Shown in pieces: positions 1-6,530 of a DNA stretch of 7,943 nt. Numbering within the stretch: the first letter of the stretch is position 1; each line of letters begins with the position of its first letter. The position numbers and the translations under genes are program-made. The notes below the pieces were generated by a model. The model was not told the DNA's origin. It was given only the letters and a program-made list of their open reading frames with translations, and did not search any database. Source of the DNA: Spirochaetales bacterium (GTDB lineage Bacteria > Spirochaetota > Spirochaetia > JABMQR01); contig JAGLNY010000130.1 in the NCBI GenBank assembly GCA_023139255.1, positions 1-7,943 on the forward strand, given 5' to 3'.

Positions 1-1740
1 TTCAATGACAGCCCGGTATCTATGGCCCGGGTTTATTATGAGGGGGGAGGAACTCACGGAGATATTGCCCTTGTCGAATCCGTAGTATCCCTCAGGGCAT
101 TTATGCATCTGGTGGATCTGGGTGTTCCCTTTCCTACCGATGCCTATGGGCAATATATAGGATATAAAACAGATCATGGTCCTGCCCGGAGAGCAACGTC
201 TATCGGTCCCTATACATCGAGAGAGATGTGCCGTGCCCTGATAAAGGCAGTCAAACAAGCGGGTATCCCGGTCCTGGAAAACAGGGATGTTATAGAGTTG
301 ATAACAGTTGAAGAAAAAGAGGGGCGTCGGGCAGCCGGAGCCATCGCCATTGGGGAAGATGACCGGATTGAAATATACCGGGCGGAGAATGTGATTTTTG
401 CCGTGGGAGGACCTGCTGGAATCTATGATAAAAGTGTCTATCCCGGCTGTCATACAGGAGCCATAGGGTTGGCGTTAAGGGAGGGAGCAGCAGCAAGGAA
501 TCTCCCGTTAAGTCAGTTCGGGTTGGCATCGACCGCGTATAGATGGAACGTTTCCGGAACCTATATGCAGGTGATCCCGCGATTCATCAGCAGGGACCCG
601 GAACATAAAGAGAATGAAAAAGAGTTTCTGTCTGGTTATTTCGATGACCCGGGCAGGCTTCACTCCATGGTTTTCCTTAAAGGATACCAATGGCCTTTTG
701 ATGCTGCAAAGGCTGTAGGAGGATCTTCAATCATTGATATCCTTGTCTATATTGAAACGGTGATTAAAGGGAGAAAAGTTTATCTCGACTTTACCGATAA
801 CCCAAAAGGATTCTCATTTGCAGGTTTATCCGATGAAGCCCGGATCTATCTTGAAAAATCGGATGCTCTACTTGGTACTCCCATAGAGAGACTGAAAAAG
901 ATGAATCCCGGGGCACTCACCCTATACCTGGATAATAATATTGATCTTGAAACTGATCTACTGGAAATAGCGGTGTGTTCTCAACATAACAACGGCGGTC
1001 TTGCTGCAGATATATGGTGGCAATCTGAAAACATCAGACACCTGTTTCCTGTCGGTGAGGTGAATGGCTCTCATGGTGTCTACAGACCCGGCGGATCTGC
1101 ACTCAACAGCGGACAGGTCGGGGGATACCGGGCCGCAGAATATATCAGTGTAATATATTCCGGGGCTGATCTCGATGTTACGCTATTTGAGGAAGAGGTT
1201 GAAAAAAGACTCCTGTGCATAGAATCAACCCTGACACTGGCAAAATCTTCAAAAAACAACTGGAAAGAAGAACGAAGGATTTTCCAGAAAAGAATGTCAG
1301 AATCCGGTGCCTTCATCAGAACCTCTGATAAGTTGAAAAAGGCAATTGCTGATGCCCGGGAGCAGGTAAAACGAGTAGATACAGAGGGATCCTTTATTGG
1401 TTCGGGAAAAGAGAAGCGGGAATATTTCAGGAACAGGCAGCTTTGTTTCTCCCATTTGGTTTATCTGGAAGCGATCTTGTTTTCAGTAGAGTCAGGAACC
1501 GGAAGCCGTGGTTCAGCCTTGATAATCGACCGGTCGGGTGAGAAGGTAGACGAATCACTCGATGATGAATGGTGCATGATTCCGGAAAACAGATTGTTCA
1601 GGGACAAAATACAGCAAACCCTGATTGATCGGACAGGTTCGGTATCAAATTCCTGGATAGACAGGAGAGATATACCAGAAAGTGAATTATGGTTTGAAAC
1701 TGTGTGGCAGAAATACAAAGACAGGGAGATTTACAAGTGA
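1..1740 (+). CDS. FAD-dependent oxidoreductase of the fumarate reductase/succinate dehydrogenase flavoprotein family, 5' end outside window
   Basis: The frame is open from base 1, so the Met codon at 22 is probably internal and the gene starts upstream. The N-terminal dinucleotide-binding GxGxxG segment expected in this family is therefore missing from view. Numbering from the Met at 22, I see the FAD-family stretch FAVGGPAGIYD (about 126-136) followed by TGAIGLALREGAA. The substrate-domain signature SQHNNGGL is at 320-327. The C-terminal FAD-contact motif is GEVNGSHGVYRPGGSALNSG (345-364), which matches the HG.xR.GG/NSL region of FrdA, SdhA and aspartate oxidase. The usual QFHPT motif reads QFGLAS (165-170), so this is not a standard respiratory SdhA or FrdA. 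No signal peptide can be judged. The stop overlaps the GTG start of the next gene, so the two are co-transcribed. The family is secure; substrate and electron partner are unknown. Confidence 0.85.
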   Translation, partial: FNDSPVSMARVYYEGGGTHGDIALVESVVSLRAFMHLVDLGVPFPTDAYGQYIGYKTDHGPARRATSIGPYTSREMCRALIKAVKQAGIPVLENRDVIELITVEEKEGRRAAGAIAIGEDDRIEIYRAENVIFAVGGPAGIYDKSVYPGCHTGAIGLALREGAAARNLPLSQFGLASTAYRWNVSGTYMQVIPRFISRDPEHKENEKEFLSGYFDDPGRLHSMVFLKGYQWPFDAAKAVGGSSIIDILVYIETVIKGRKVYLDFTDNPKGFSFAGLSDEARIYLEKSDALLGTPIERLKKMNPGALTLYLDNNIDLETDLLEIAVCSQHNNGGLAADIWWQSENIRHLFPVGEVNGSHGVYRPGGSALNSGQVGGYRAAEYISVIYSGADLDVTLFEEEVEKRLLCIESTLTLAKSSKNNWKEERRIFQKRMSESGAFIRTSDKLKKAIADAREQVKRVDTEGSFIGSGKEKREYFRNRQLCFSHLVYLEAILFSVESGTGSRGSALIIDRSGEKVDESLDDEWCMIPENRLFRDKIQQTLIDRTGSVSNSWIDRRDIPESELWFETVWQKYKDREIYK

Positions 1741-2492
1741 TAAAAACAGGACTTGTATCAATAACTTTCAGGAATCTGACTGTTGAGGAAATACTGGAGA
1801 CCTCGGTAAAAGCCGGAATTGAAGGAATTGAATGGGGAGGGGATATCCATGTTCCCCATGGAGATATTCAGGAAGCTGAAAGTGTTGGTAAGAAAACACG
1901 GGACACCGGGCTGGAAGTTGCGGCATACGGTTCCTATTACCGGTTTGATGATGATGATTTTACGTTTGAAGAGGTGCTGCATACTGCCATAGCATTAAAG
2001 GCCCCGTTAATCAGGGTTTGGGCGGGCAGGCTGCGGTCGGGTGAATGTTCCCCCGAGTATTACAACCGGATGGTGAGGGATATCCGGAAAGCGGGGAATA
2101 TGTGTAAGGATGCCGGTATAAAACTTGCGTTTGAATATCACGACGGTACGCTTACAGATACGAATGCATCTTCGCTGAAACTGATGAAAGATATAGATTG
2201 TCCATCGGTTTTCTCCTATTGGCAGCCTCCTGTAGGAATGACCAGGGAGAAGTGCCTTGAAGGGATTGACCTGATTAAGGATTACCTTCAGCATATTCAT
2301 GTTTTTTACTGGGATTCCGGTTCCAGGGACCGGAAAAAACTCTCGGAAGGTGAAAACCTTTGGAAAGAGTATTTTAAGATAATTTCCACAATTGATGGTG
2401 AAAGATGGGCTCTGCTTGAGTTTGTAAAAGATGACTCTGTTGAAAATTTTTATGATGATGCGCAGACATTGAAGAGAATAATCTCAGTTTGA
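1737..2492 (+). CDS. Sugar-phosphate isomerase/epimerase, xylose isomerase-like TIM barrel
   Basis: I place the start at the GTG at 1737. GGGAG at 1724-1728 lies 8 bases upstream, and translation then begins with IKTGLVSITF, a typical first beta strand. A GTG at 1704 is an in-frame alternative that would overlap the upstream gene more and has no comparable binding site. The 251-residue product has the usual length of single-domain AP-endonuclease-2/xylose-isomerase-like barrels. Family features are WGGDIHVPHGD (33-43), the metal/substrate strand AFEYHDGTLTD (131-141, E133 and H135), YWQPP (161-165), HIHVFYW (186-192) and ALLEF (225-229, E228). Such proteins isomerise or epimerise keto sugars or related polyols in the cytoplasm, usually with a divalent metal. 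The exact substrate cannot be read from sequence. The 4-base GTGA overlap with the flavoprotein gene suggests translational coupling and a shared pathway, perhaps oxidation of a sugar hydroxyl followed by isomerisation (inference). Confidence 0.85.
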   Translation: MIKTGLVSITFRNLTVEEILETSVKAGIEGIEWGGDIHVPHGDIQEAESVGKKTRDTGLEVAAYGSYYRFDDDDFTFEEVLHTAIALKAPLIRVWAGRLRSGECSPEYYNRMVRDIRKAGNMCKDAGIKLAFEYHDGTLTDTNASSLKLMKDIDCPSVFSYWQPPVGMTREKCLEGIDLIKDYLQHIHVFYWDSGSRDRKKLSEGENLWKEYFKIISTIDGERWALLEFVKDDSVENFYDDAQTLKRIISV

Positions 2493-2707
2493 TGTAGAGA
2501 GAGGAAAATATATGCAGCCATCAGTAACTAAATGATCTTGGGGTATTGATACCTTTCATGCCCCATGTTACTCAGCTTCATGTTTACAGGTATTAGTAAA
2601 TAAAGCACATCGAAATATCAAATAATTACATTTTTTATATGCAGATTTGTTTATCTTGCTTATACTTGATCAAAGATGAAAGCTGCCTAGAAAAAGGAGT
2701 ATGAAAA
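2493..2707. other. Intergenic region upstream of the epimerase gene
   Basis: This stretch of 215 bases holds no plausible gene. It separates the flavoprotein/isomerase pair from the epimerase gene and becomes AT-rich in its second half. A GGGG...CCCC pairing near 2538-2562 is not followed by a T-run, so I do not call it a terminator. A TATACT hexamer at 2661-2666 could be a -10 element, but no good -35 lies 16-18 bases upstream. An 8-base palindrome TTGATCAA (2666-2673) abuts it and might be part of an operator. A strong GGAG (2696-2699) sits 8 bases before the ATG at 2708. A promoter here is likely from the gap size, but I cannot locate it with confidence. Confidence 0.4.
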
Positions 2708-3901
2708 ATGATTCTAAACAAAAAACGTATTGATGAATTGATAACGGTATATCGTGACGGGCTGCTGAATGATACGCTGCCTTTCTGGACAGAAAATTGT
2801 GTAGATCGGGAACATGGCGGGTTTATGATGTCACTTAATCGCGATGGAACCCTTATTGATACCGATAAAGGGATATGGCAGCAGGGGCGTTTCACCTGGC
2901 TGCTGGCTCATCTTTACAATACGGTTGAACAGCGTGAAGAGTGGTTGGAGCTGGCAAAACACGGTATCGACTTTATCCGACGCTATTGCTTTGATGATGA
3001 CGGCAGGATGTTCTTCTTCCTGACCAGGAATGGACGGCCTATCCGGAAACGACGGTATCTTTTTACGGAAACCTTCGGTGTTGCCGCACTGGCCGCCTAT
3101 GCGAAAGCTTCCGGAGAGGAGCAGGCAAAACAGGAGGCCATTGACCTGTTTGCCCTGGTCGATCGATATCTCACAACTCCCGGGTTGATTCCCCCGAAAA
3201 ATTATGTTGAAAACAGGGGCGGGAGAGCTCTTGCCATTCCCATGATTATGATCGTTACAGCCCAGATTCTTCGTGATGTGGTTGATAATCCATCTTTTTA
3301 TACAGAGAAGATAGATCAATGTATAGCAGATGTTGAGCAATACTTTATTAAACCGGAGTTTGAAGCCGTAATGGAGACTGTCGGTACCGATGGTGAGTTT
3401 ATCGATCATTTCGATGGTCGTATGATAACTCCCGGCCATTCTATTGAGATAGCATGGTTCATATTGCAGGAAGCTAAATACCGAAACAACGATCCCCGGC
3501 TGATAAAGCTGGGAACAACCATTCTGGACTGGATGTGGAAATGGGGCTGGGATGAGAAATACGGCGGTATCATCTATTTCAGGGATGTCAAAGGTCTGCC
3601 GGTGCAGGAGTACTGGCATGATATGAAATTCTGGTGGCCCCAGAATGAAACCATAATAGCAACACTCATGGCTTACCAGTTAACTGGGGATGAAAAGTAT
3701 GCCCGATGGCATCAGAAAATCCATGAGTGGACCTATAAACATTTTCCCGATCCTGAATACGGCGAGTGGTACGGGTATCTGCATCGGGATGGACGTGTTT
3801 CCGTACCCTTAAAAGGCAATCTCTGGAAGGGTCCTTTCCATATGCCCCGTATGCAGCTGCAGTGCTGGAAGGTCCTGGAGGAGCTGAAAAGCGAAATGTA
3901 G
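2708..3901 (+). CDS. N-acylglucosamine 2-epimerase family protein (AGE/RenBP-like)
   Basis: The 397-residue product has the length and layout of the (alpha/alpha)6-barrel AGE family, whose best-known reaction interconverts N-acetylglucosamine and N-acetylmannosamine in the cytoplasm. Landmarks are WQQGRFTW (57-64, R61), FTETFGVAALAAYAKASG (119-136), PGHSIEIAWFI (242-252, H244), MKFWWPQNE (306-314), DPEYGEWYGYL (348-358) and KGPFHMPR (374-381, H378). H244 and H378 correspond to the two histidines regarded as catalytic in characterised AGE enzymes. The C-terminal part resembles animal RenBP more than cellobiose 2-epimerase, whose histidine motif differs. One departure is Q312, where RenBP has a histidine (WWPH). 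The ATG at 2708 is set by GGAG at 2696-2699. The stop is one base before the HAD gene, so the two form a coupled pair. A role in sialic-acid or ManNAc use is likely, but a different sugar substrate remains possible. Confidence 0.88.
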   Translation: MILNKKRIDELITVYRDGLLNDTLPFWTENCVDREHGGFMMSLNRDGTLIDTDKGIWQQGRFTWLLAHLYNTVEQREEWLELAKHGIDFIRRYCFDDDGRMFFFLTRNGRPIRKRRYLFTETFGVAALAAYAKASGEEQAKQEAIDLFALVDRYLTTPGLIPPKNYVENRGGRALAIPMIMIVTAQILRDVVDNPSFYTEKIDQCIADVEQYFIKPEFEAVMETVGTDGEFIDHFDGRMITPGHSIEIAWFILQEAKYRNNDPRLIKLGTTILDWMWKWGWDEKYGGIIYFRDVKGLPVQEYWHDMKFWWPQNETIIATLMAYQLTGDEKYARWHQKIHEWTYKHFPDPEYGEWYGYLHRDGRVSVPLKGNLWKGPFHMPRMQLQCWKVLEELKSEM

Positions 3902-3902
3902 A

Positions 3903-4535
3903 ATGAAAAAATTGATAATGTTTGATTTTGACGGCACAATCTGTGACACATTGAATCTGTTTCACCGTAGTTTTACTGCTGGTTGTCATGAGGTGGGAAT
4001 AACGAAATATGATTCACTTGAGTGCTTCCTTGGGCTTTTTGACAATAACCTGTATGAAAGTCTGGCGTATGACTGCATAGACGAGAGCACTATCCAAAAA
4101 GTTCAGAGACTGCTTGGTAAAGAACTTTGCGGGAAGCTTAATAACTGCAGTATCTTTGATGGACTTACTGAGGTCTTGTGTAAGCTGAAGCAGGAGGGAT
4201 GCCTTCTGTATGTTATTACAAGCAGTATCAGCAGTGTTGTTGAAGAATATTTGGCAAGCCGCGGGCTTGATATGTTCTCTGATGTTCTTGGTGCAGATAG
4301 TGGAACTAGCAAGATAGATAAGATTGCCCGTGTCGTGAAGAAAAACCCGAAGTATACGCCCTACTATGTAGGTGATACGGTTGGTGATATTCTGGAGGGG
4401 AATAAAGCGGGTTGTATTACTGTCGGGGTTGCCTGGGGATGGCATGGTGCCGAAAAACTTGGCAATACGGATGCCGACATCGTTTCCCATGAACCCCTTG
4501 ATTTGTATGATGGTATTTCGGGAATCCATCGGTAA
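3903..4535 (+). CDS. HAD-superfamily hydrolase, phosphoglycolate phosphatase-like
   Basis: This 210-residue protein carries all four HAD motifs. Motif I is FDFDGTICDT (7-16), with nucleophile D8 and acid/base D10. Motif II is VITSS (104-108). The motif III lysine lies in SKIDK (136-140). Motif IV is YVGDTVGDI (155-163), with D158 and D162. A helical cap follows motif I, as in subfamily IA enzymes such as phosphoglycolate phosphatase and sugar phosphatases. The start is one base after the epimerase stop and has no good binding site at the right distance: the nearest GGAGG run is about 20 bases upstream. Translation is therefore probably coupled to the epimerase gene. That arrangement favours a sugar-phosphate substrate in the same pathway. 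A polynucleotide-phosphatase role with the ligase downstream is possible but has no direct support. Phosphatase activity is well supported; the substrate is unknown. Confidence 0.85.
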   Translation: MKKLIMFDFDGTICDTLNLFHRSFTAGCHEVGITKYDSLECFLGLFDNNLYESLAYDCIDESTIQKVQRLLGKELCGKLNNCSIFDGLTEVLCKLKQEGCLLYVITSSISSVVEEYLASRGLDMFSDVLGADSGTSKIDKIARVVKKNPKYTPYYVGDTVGDILEGNKAGCITVGVAWGWHGAEKLGNTDADIVSHEPLDLYDGISGIHR

Positions 4536-4539
4536 GCAG

Positions 4540-4568
4540 TGGGCAGTATAATAATGATATAGTATAAT
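4540..4568 (+). promoter_or_regulatory. Predicted sigma70-type promoter of the RNA ligase gene
   Basis: A perfect TATAAT lies at 4563-4568, with TGGGCA (4 of 6 to consensus) at 4540-4545 and a 17-base spacer. The predicted transcription start falls near 4575, on the first candidate ATG of the ligase gene. An 8-base direct repeat AGTATAAT occurs at 4545-4552 and again at 4561-4568, so the upstream copy could be a second -10 element, although no -35 is evident for it. The promoter lies in the 39-base gap after the HAD gene. Confidence 0.45.
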
Positions 4569-4574
4569 ACACCC

Positions 4575-5303
4575 ATGAAAACTAACCAGGAATCAATGTT
4601 AACAGATTTCCCGAAAATTGAGTGTCCTTTTATCAGGCAAACTTTTAAAGTGGATAAAGAGTCGTTTAAAAAGAATGGAAGAAGAGTCAATTTACGATCC
4701 CCGGAAGTATATCTTGCTATAAATAAGATTAATCCTGGTTACGAATGGGTATTTGATGATCCAGGCACGTTTGCTGTTGAAAAAGTCGATGGCTCCAATG
4801 TGAAGATTCTGATTGAGAAGAGTGAAATTATCACGGTTCAGAATCGTATGAATTACATAAATCCGCTTACAATCAAACCGGGTGTCAATCTCTATATTAT
4901 GGATGGAATTATTCAGGCATCAATGAAGGGTTACGTTAATAGCGATGGCGAGCAGGCTGGTGAACTGCTTGGGCCGAAGTTTCAGGGAAACCCGTATAAA
5001 CTTGAGCATCATTTGTGGTTTCCCTTCGAGCGTTCTTATTCCCAGCTTCGTTACAAGTCCTTTGAAAAATTTGAGAGGACGTATGAAAATTGGTCCAGTT
5101 GGTTTAAAGACCACCTTTTTTCTCTTTTCTTTCAGAAGATATCCAATAAGAAAGGCGACCCTGCCAATAAAATGATGGCGGAAGGGGTTGTTTTCTACAA
5201 TTTGAAACGGAAAGAAGAGGGGCAACCCTACATGGCGAAGCTGCGGAGAGATATGTTTGATTGGTTTTACACCGATTATGTAGAAATTATTGACGAGTCA
5301 TAA
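4575..5303 (+). CDS. ATP-dependent RNA ligase family protein, minimal nucleotidyltransferase domain
   Basis: The 242-residue product shows the covalent nucleotidyltransferase motifs in order. Motif I is EKVDGSNV (69-76), with K70 as the expected AMP-accepting lysine. QNRMN (89-93) follows. A motif III-like GEQAGELLGPKFQGNPY (125-141) resembles the GEL-GP-IQGN signature of bacterial RNA ligases. Motif IV is AEGVVFYN (202-209, E203), and motif V is AKLRRDMFDW (221-230, K222). Such enzymes join RNA 3'-OH to 5'-phosphate ends through ligase-AMP and RNA-adenylate. It is much shorter than T4 Rnl2 (334 residues), and almost nothing follows motif V, so no C-terminal accessory domain is present. The start is uncertain: the ATG at 4575 has no binding site and coincides with the predicted transcript start, whereas the in-frame ATG at 4596 has a weak AGGA (4588-4591). 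The 3' end overlaps the convergent nagA gene by 28 bases. Family assignment is good; the biological substrate is unknown. Confidence 0.82.
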   Translation: MKTNQESMLTDFPKIECPFIRQTFKVDKESFKKNGRRVNLRSPEVYLAINKINPGYEWVFDDPGTFAVEKVDGSNVKILIEKSEIITVQNRMNYINPLTIKPGVNLYIMDGIIQASMKGYVNSDGEQAGELLGPKFQGNPYKLEHHLWFPFERSYSQLRYKSFEKFERTYENWSSWFKDHLFSLFFQKISNKKGDPANKMMAEGVVFYNLKRKEEGQPYMAKLRRDMFDWFYTDYVEIIDES

Positions 5304-6436
5304 TCAAAACTAATGGTTCTATCAATTTTCATAGTTCCATCAACCATGGTGAATGACGTAAAGTCGGCTTTCTCTCCTATAACAGGTTCTGAATCCCAAC
5401 ACTGCTGCAAGCCCGTCAGTTTTCGGGGATTCACAGCGGCACATTGAATGCTGTCCTGGAGAGAGAAATGTGTATGCTGAGTCAGATAGCTGATGCATGT
5501 ATCCAGCAGACAGGCTGCGCCGGCGAGGTTTGCTGTATTGTGCAGCCCCATATGCCCATCTTCAAAAATCTCAATATCCATATCTCCCCATTTGTACAGC
5601 CCCGGCTTGCTGCCGGCCAAAGCGGCAACATCACTTGTCAAAATTGTGTTTTCCGTCCCTTTGCATCTGGAAAAGCATTGGAGAACATATGGAGGGAGAT
5701 GAAACCCGTCTGCGATAATACTGGCTGCAAGCCTGTCATCACTTAGCTGCCTCCATATAAAATTTTTCAAACGGGGAATGAATGCCTGGCAACCGTTCCC
5801 AAGGTGAGTAGATAATCGTGCCCCTGCTTCCACAGCCTTTTCAATCATTTCGGCTGAAACATTAGTATGACCAATTGCTGCAATGACTCCTGTCCCGGTT
5901 ATTTTTCTGATGAATGCGAGAGATTCTTCATTTTCCGGTGAAACTGTGACGATCCGTATAATTCCCTCGGCAGCCTCCTGCCATCGGAGAAATTCGGCAA
6001 AGTCTGCCTGCCGTATATATTTCGGGTTATGAGCGCCCCTGGCTCCCTCTTCCAGGGAAATAAATGGACCTTCAATATGGATTCCCGAGAGAGCGTACTC
6101 CACCAGCGGGGATGATTTTCGGGCTTTTATAATATTCCGGATGCTGCTGAGAATCCGGAATTCCGGATTGGATATTATGGTCGGGAAATGTCTGGTTGTG
6201 CCGCTCTTCGCAATATCATGGATCAGTTCAGTAATTTGTGTACTGTTCAGGTCTGACGAATAATCCTTTTTATTGTATCCGTTGATCTGGATATCCATGA
6301 AGCCTGGTGACAAAGTGTTGAGGCATTTTTTTGTTTCTGCAACGGAGGTAACTATTCCTCCAGTGATTCCCACTTTCAGGGATTTGTTTGTAAAAATTGA
6401 TTTTCCGGTTATATATTTTTCATTTATGCTCATCAT
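5276..6436 (-). CDS. nagA: N-acetylglucosamine-6-phosphate deacetylase (NagA-like amidohydrolase)
   Basis: The 386-residue protein is the usual length for NagA, which removes acetate from GlcNAc-6-phosphate to give glucosamine-6-phosphate in the cytoplasm. Motifs in order are PGFMDIQINGY (44-54), the QxN form also found in E. coli NagA, then GIHIEGPFIS (118-127, metal ligand E122), GAHNPKYI (134-141), AAIGHTN (186-192, H190), STHLGNGC (209-216, H211), ADGFHLPP (242-249, H246) and ILTSDV (265-270, catalytic D269). HLGNG replaces the more usual HL.NAM, which points to a NagA-like subgroup and leaves some doubt about the exact substrate. Two ATG codons are adjacent, at 6436 and 6433. GGGAG (6444-6440) is 3 bases from the first and 6 from the second, so 6433 may be the true start. 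The gene lies downstream of ilvY on the same strand but appears to have its own promoter. Confidence 0.85.
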   Translation of the reverse strand: MMSINEKYITGKSIFTNKSLKVGITGGIVTSVAETKKCLNTLSPGFMDIQINGYNKKDYSSDLNSTQITELIHDIAKSGTTRHFPTIISNPEFRILSSIRNIIKARKSSPLVEYALSGIHIEGPFISLEEGARGAHNPKYIRQADFAEFLRWQEAAEGIIRIVTVSPENEESLAFIRKITGTGVIAAIGHTNVSAEMIEKAVEAGARLSTHLGNGCQAFIPRLKNFIWRQLSDDRLAASIIADGFHLPPYVLQCFSRCKGTENTILTSDVAALAGSKPGLYKWGDMDIEIFEDGHMGLHNTANLAGAACLLDTCISYLTQHTHFSLQDSIQCAAVNPRKLTGLQQCWDSEPVIGEKADFTSFTMVDGTMKIDRTISFDYDSSIIST

Positions 6437-6464
6437 AATCTCCCTGATCTGTCAGACTTGTTTC

Positions 6465-6493
6465 ATTTTCAGGTGGAAGGGGAATTTTGTCAA
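6465..6493 (-). promoter_or_regulatory. Predicted nagA promoter
   Basis: On the minus strand a perfect TTGACA (6493-6488) is followed after 17 bases by GAAAAT (6470-6465), which matches 4 of 6 positions of the -10 consensus. The predicted start near 6458 gives a leader of about 22 bases that contains the GGGAG binding site. AT-rich sequence upstream of the -35 could help RNA polymerase binding. The imperfect inverted repeat TAACA-N5-TGTTA (6502-6516) lies just upstream and could be a regulatory site or a weak end-of-ilvY hairpin. Confidence 0.55.
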
Positions 6494-6530
6494 TATATAA
6501 ATAACATAAAGTGTTAATAAATGCTGTATT

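Noticed and set aside
2538..2562. GGGG...CCCC pairing after the isomerase gene as a terminator
   Set aside because: The stem is only four pairs around a long loop, with no T-run after it.
2701..2733. Mini reading frame starting at the ATG directly after GGAGT before the epimerase start, with a similar out-of-frame ATGAAA before ilvC (7613-7630)
   Set aside because: Both arise because AAGGAGTATGAAA precedes a real ATG. The mini frames are only 10 and 5 codons, and the first ATG is too close to the binding site, so chance is the simpler explanation.
2831..3619. Long 262-codon open frame on the minus strand inside the epimerase gene
   Set aside because: It is fully antisense to a gene with clear family motifs, its translation shows no recognisable domain, and no ribosome binding site supports its start.
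4014..4529. 171-codon minus-strand frame opposite the HAD gene
   Set aside because: The plus-strand HAD protein has all four catalytic motifs; the antisense product has none and looks like a shadow frame.
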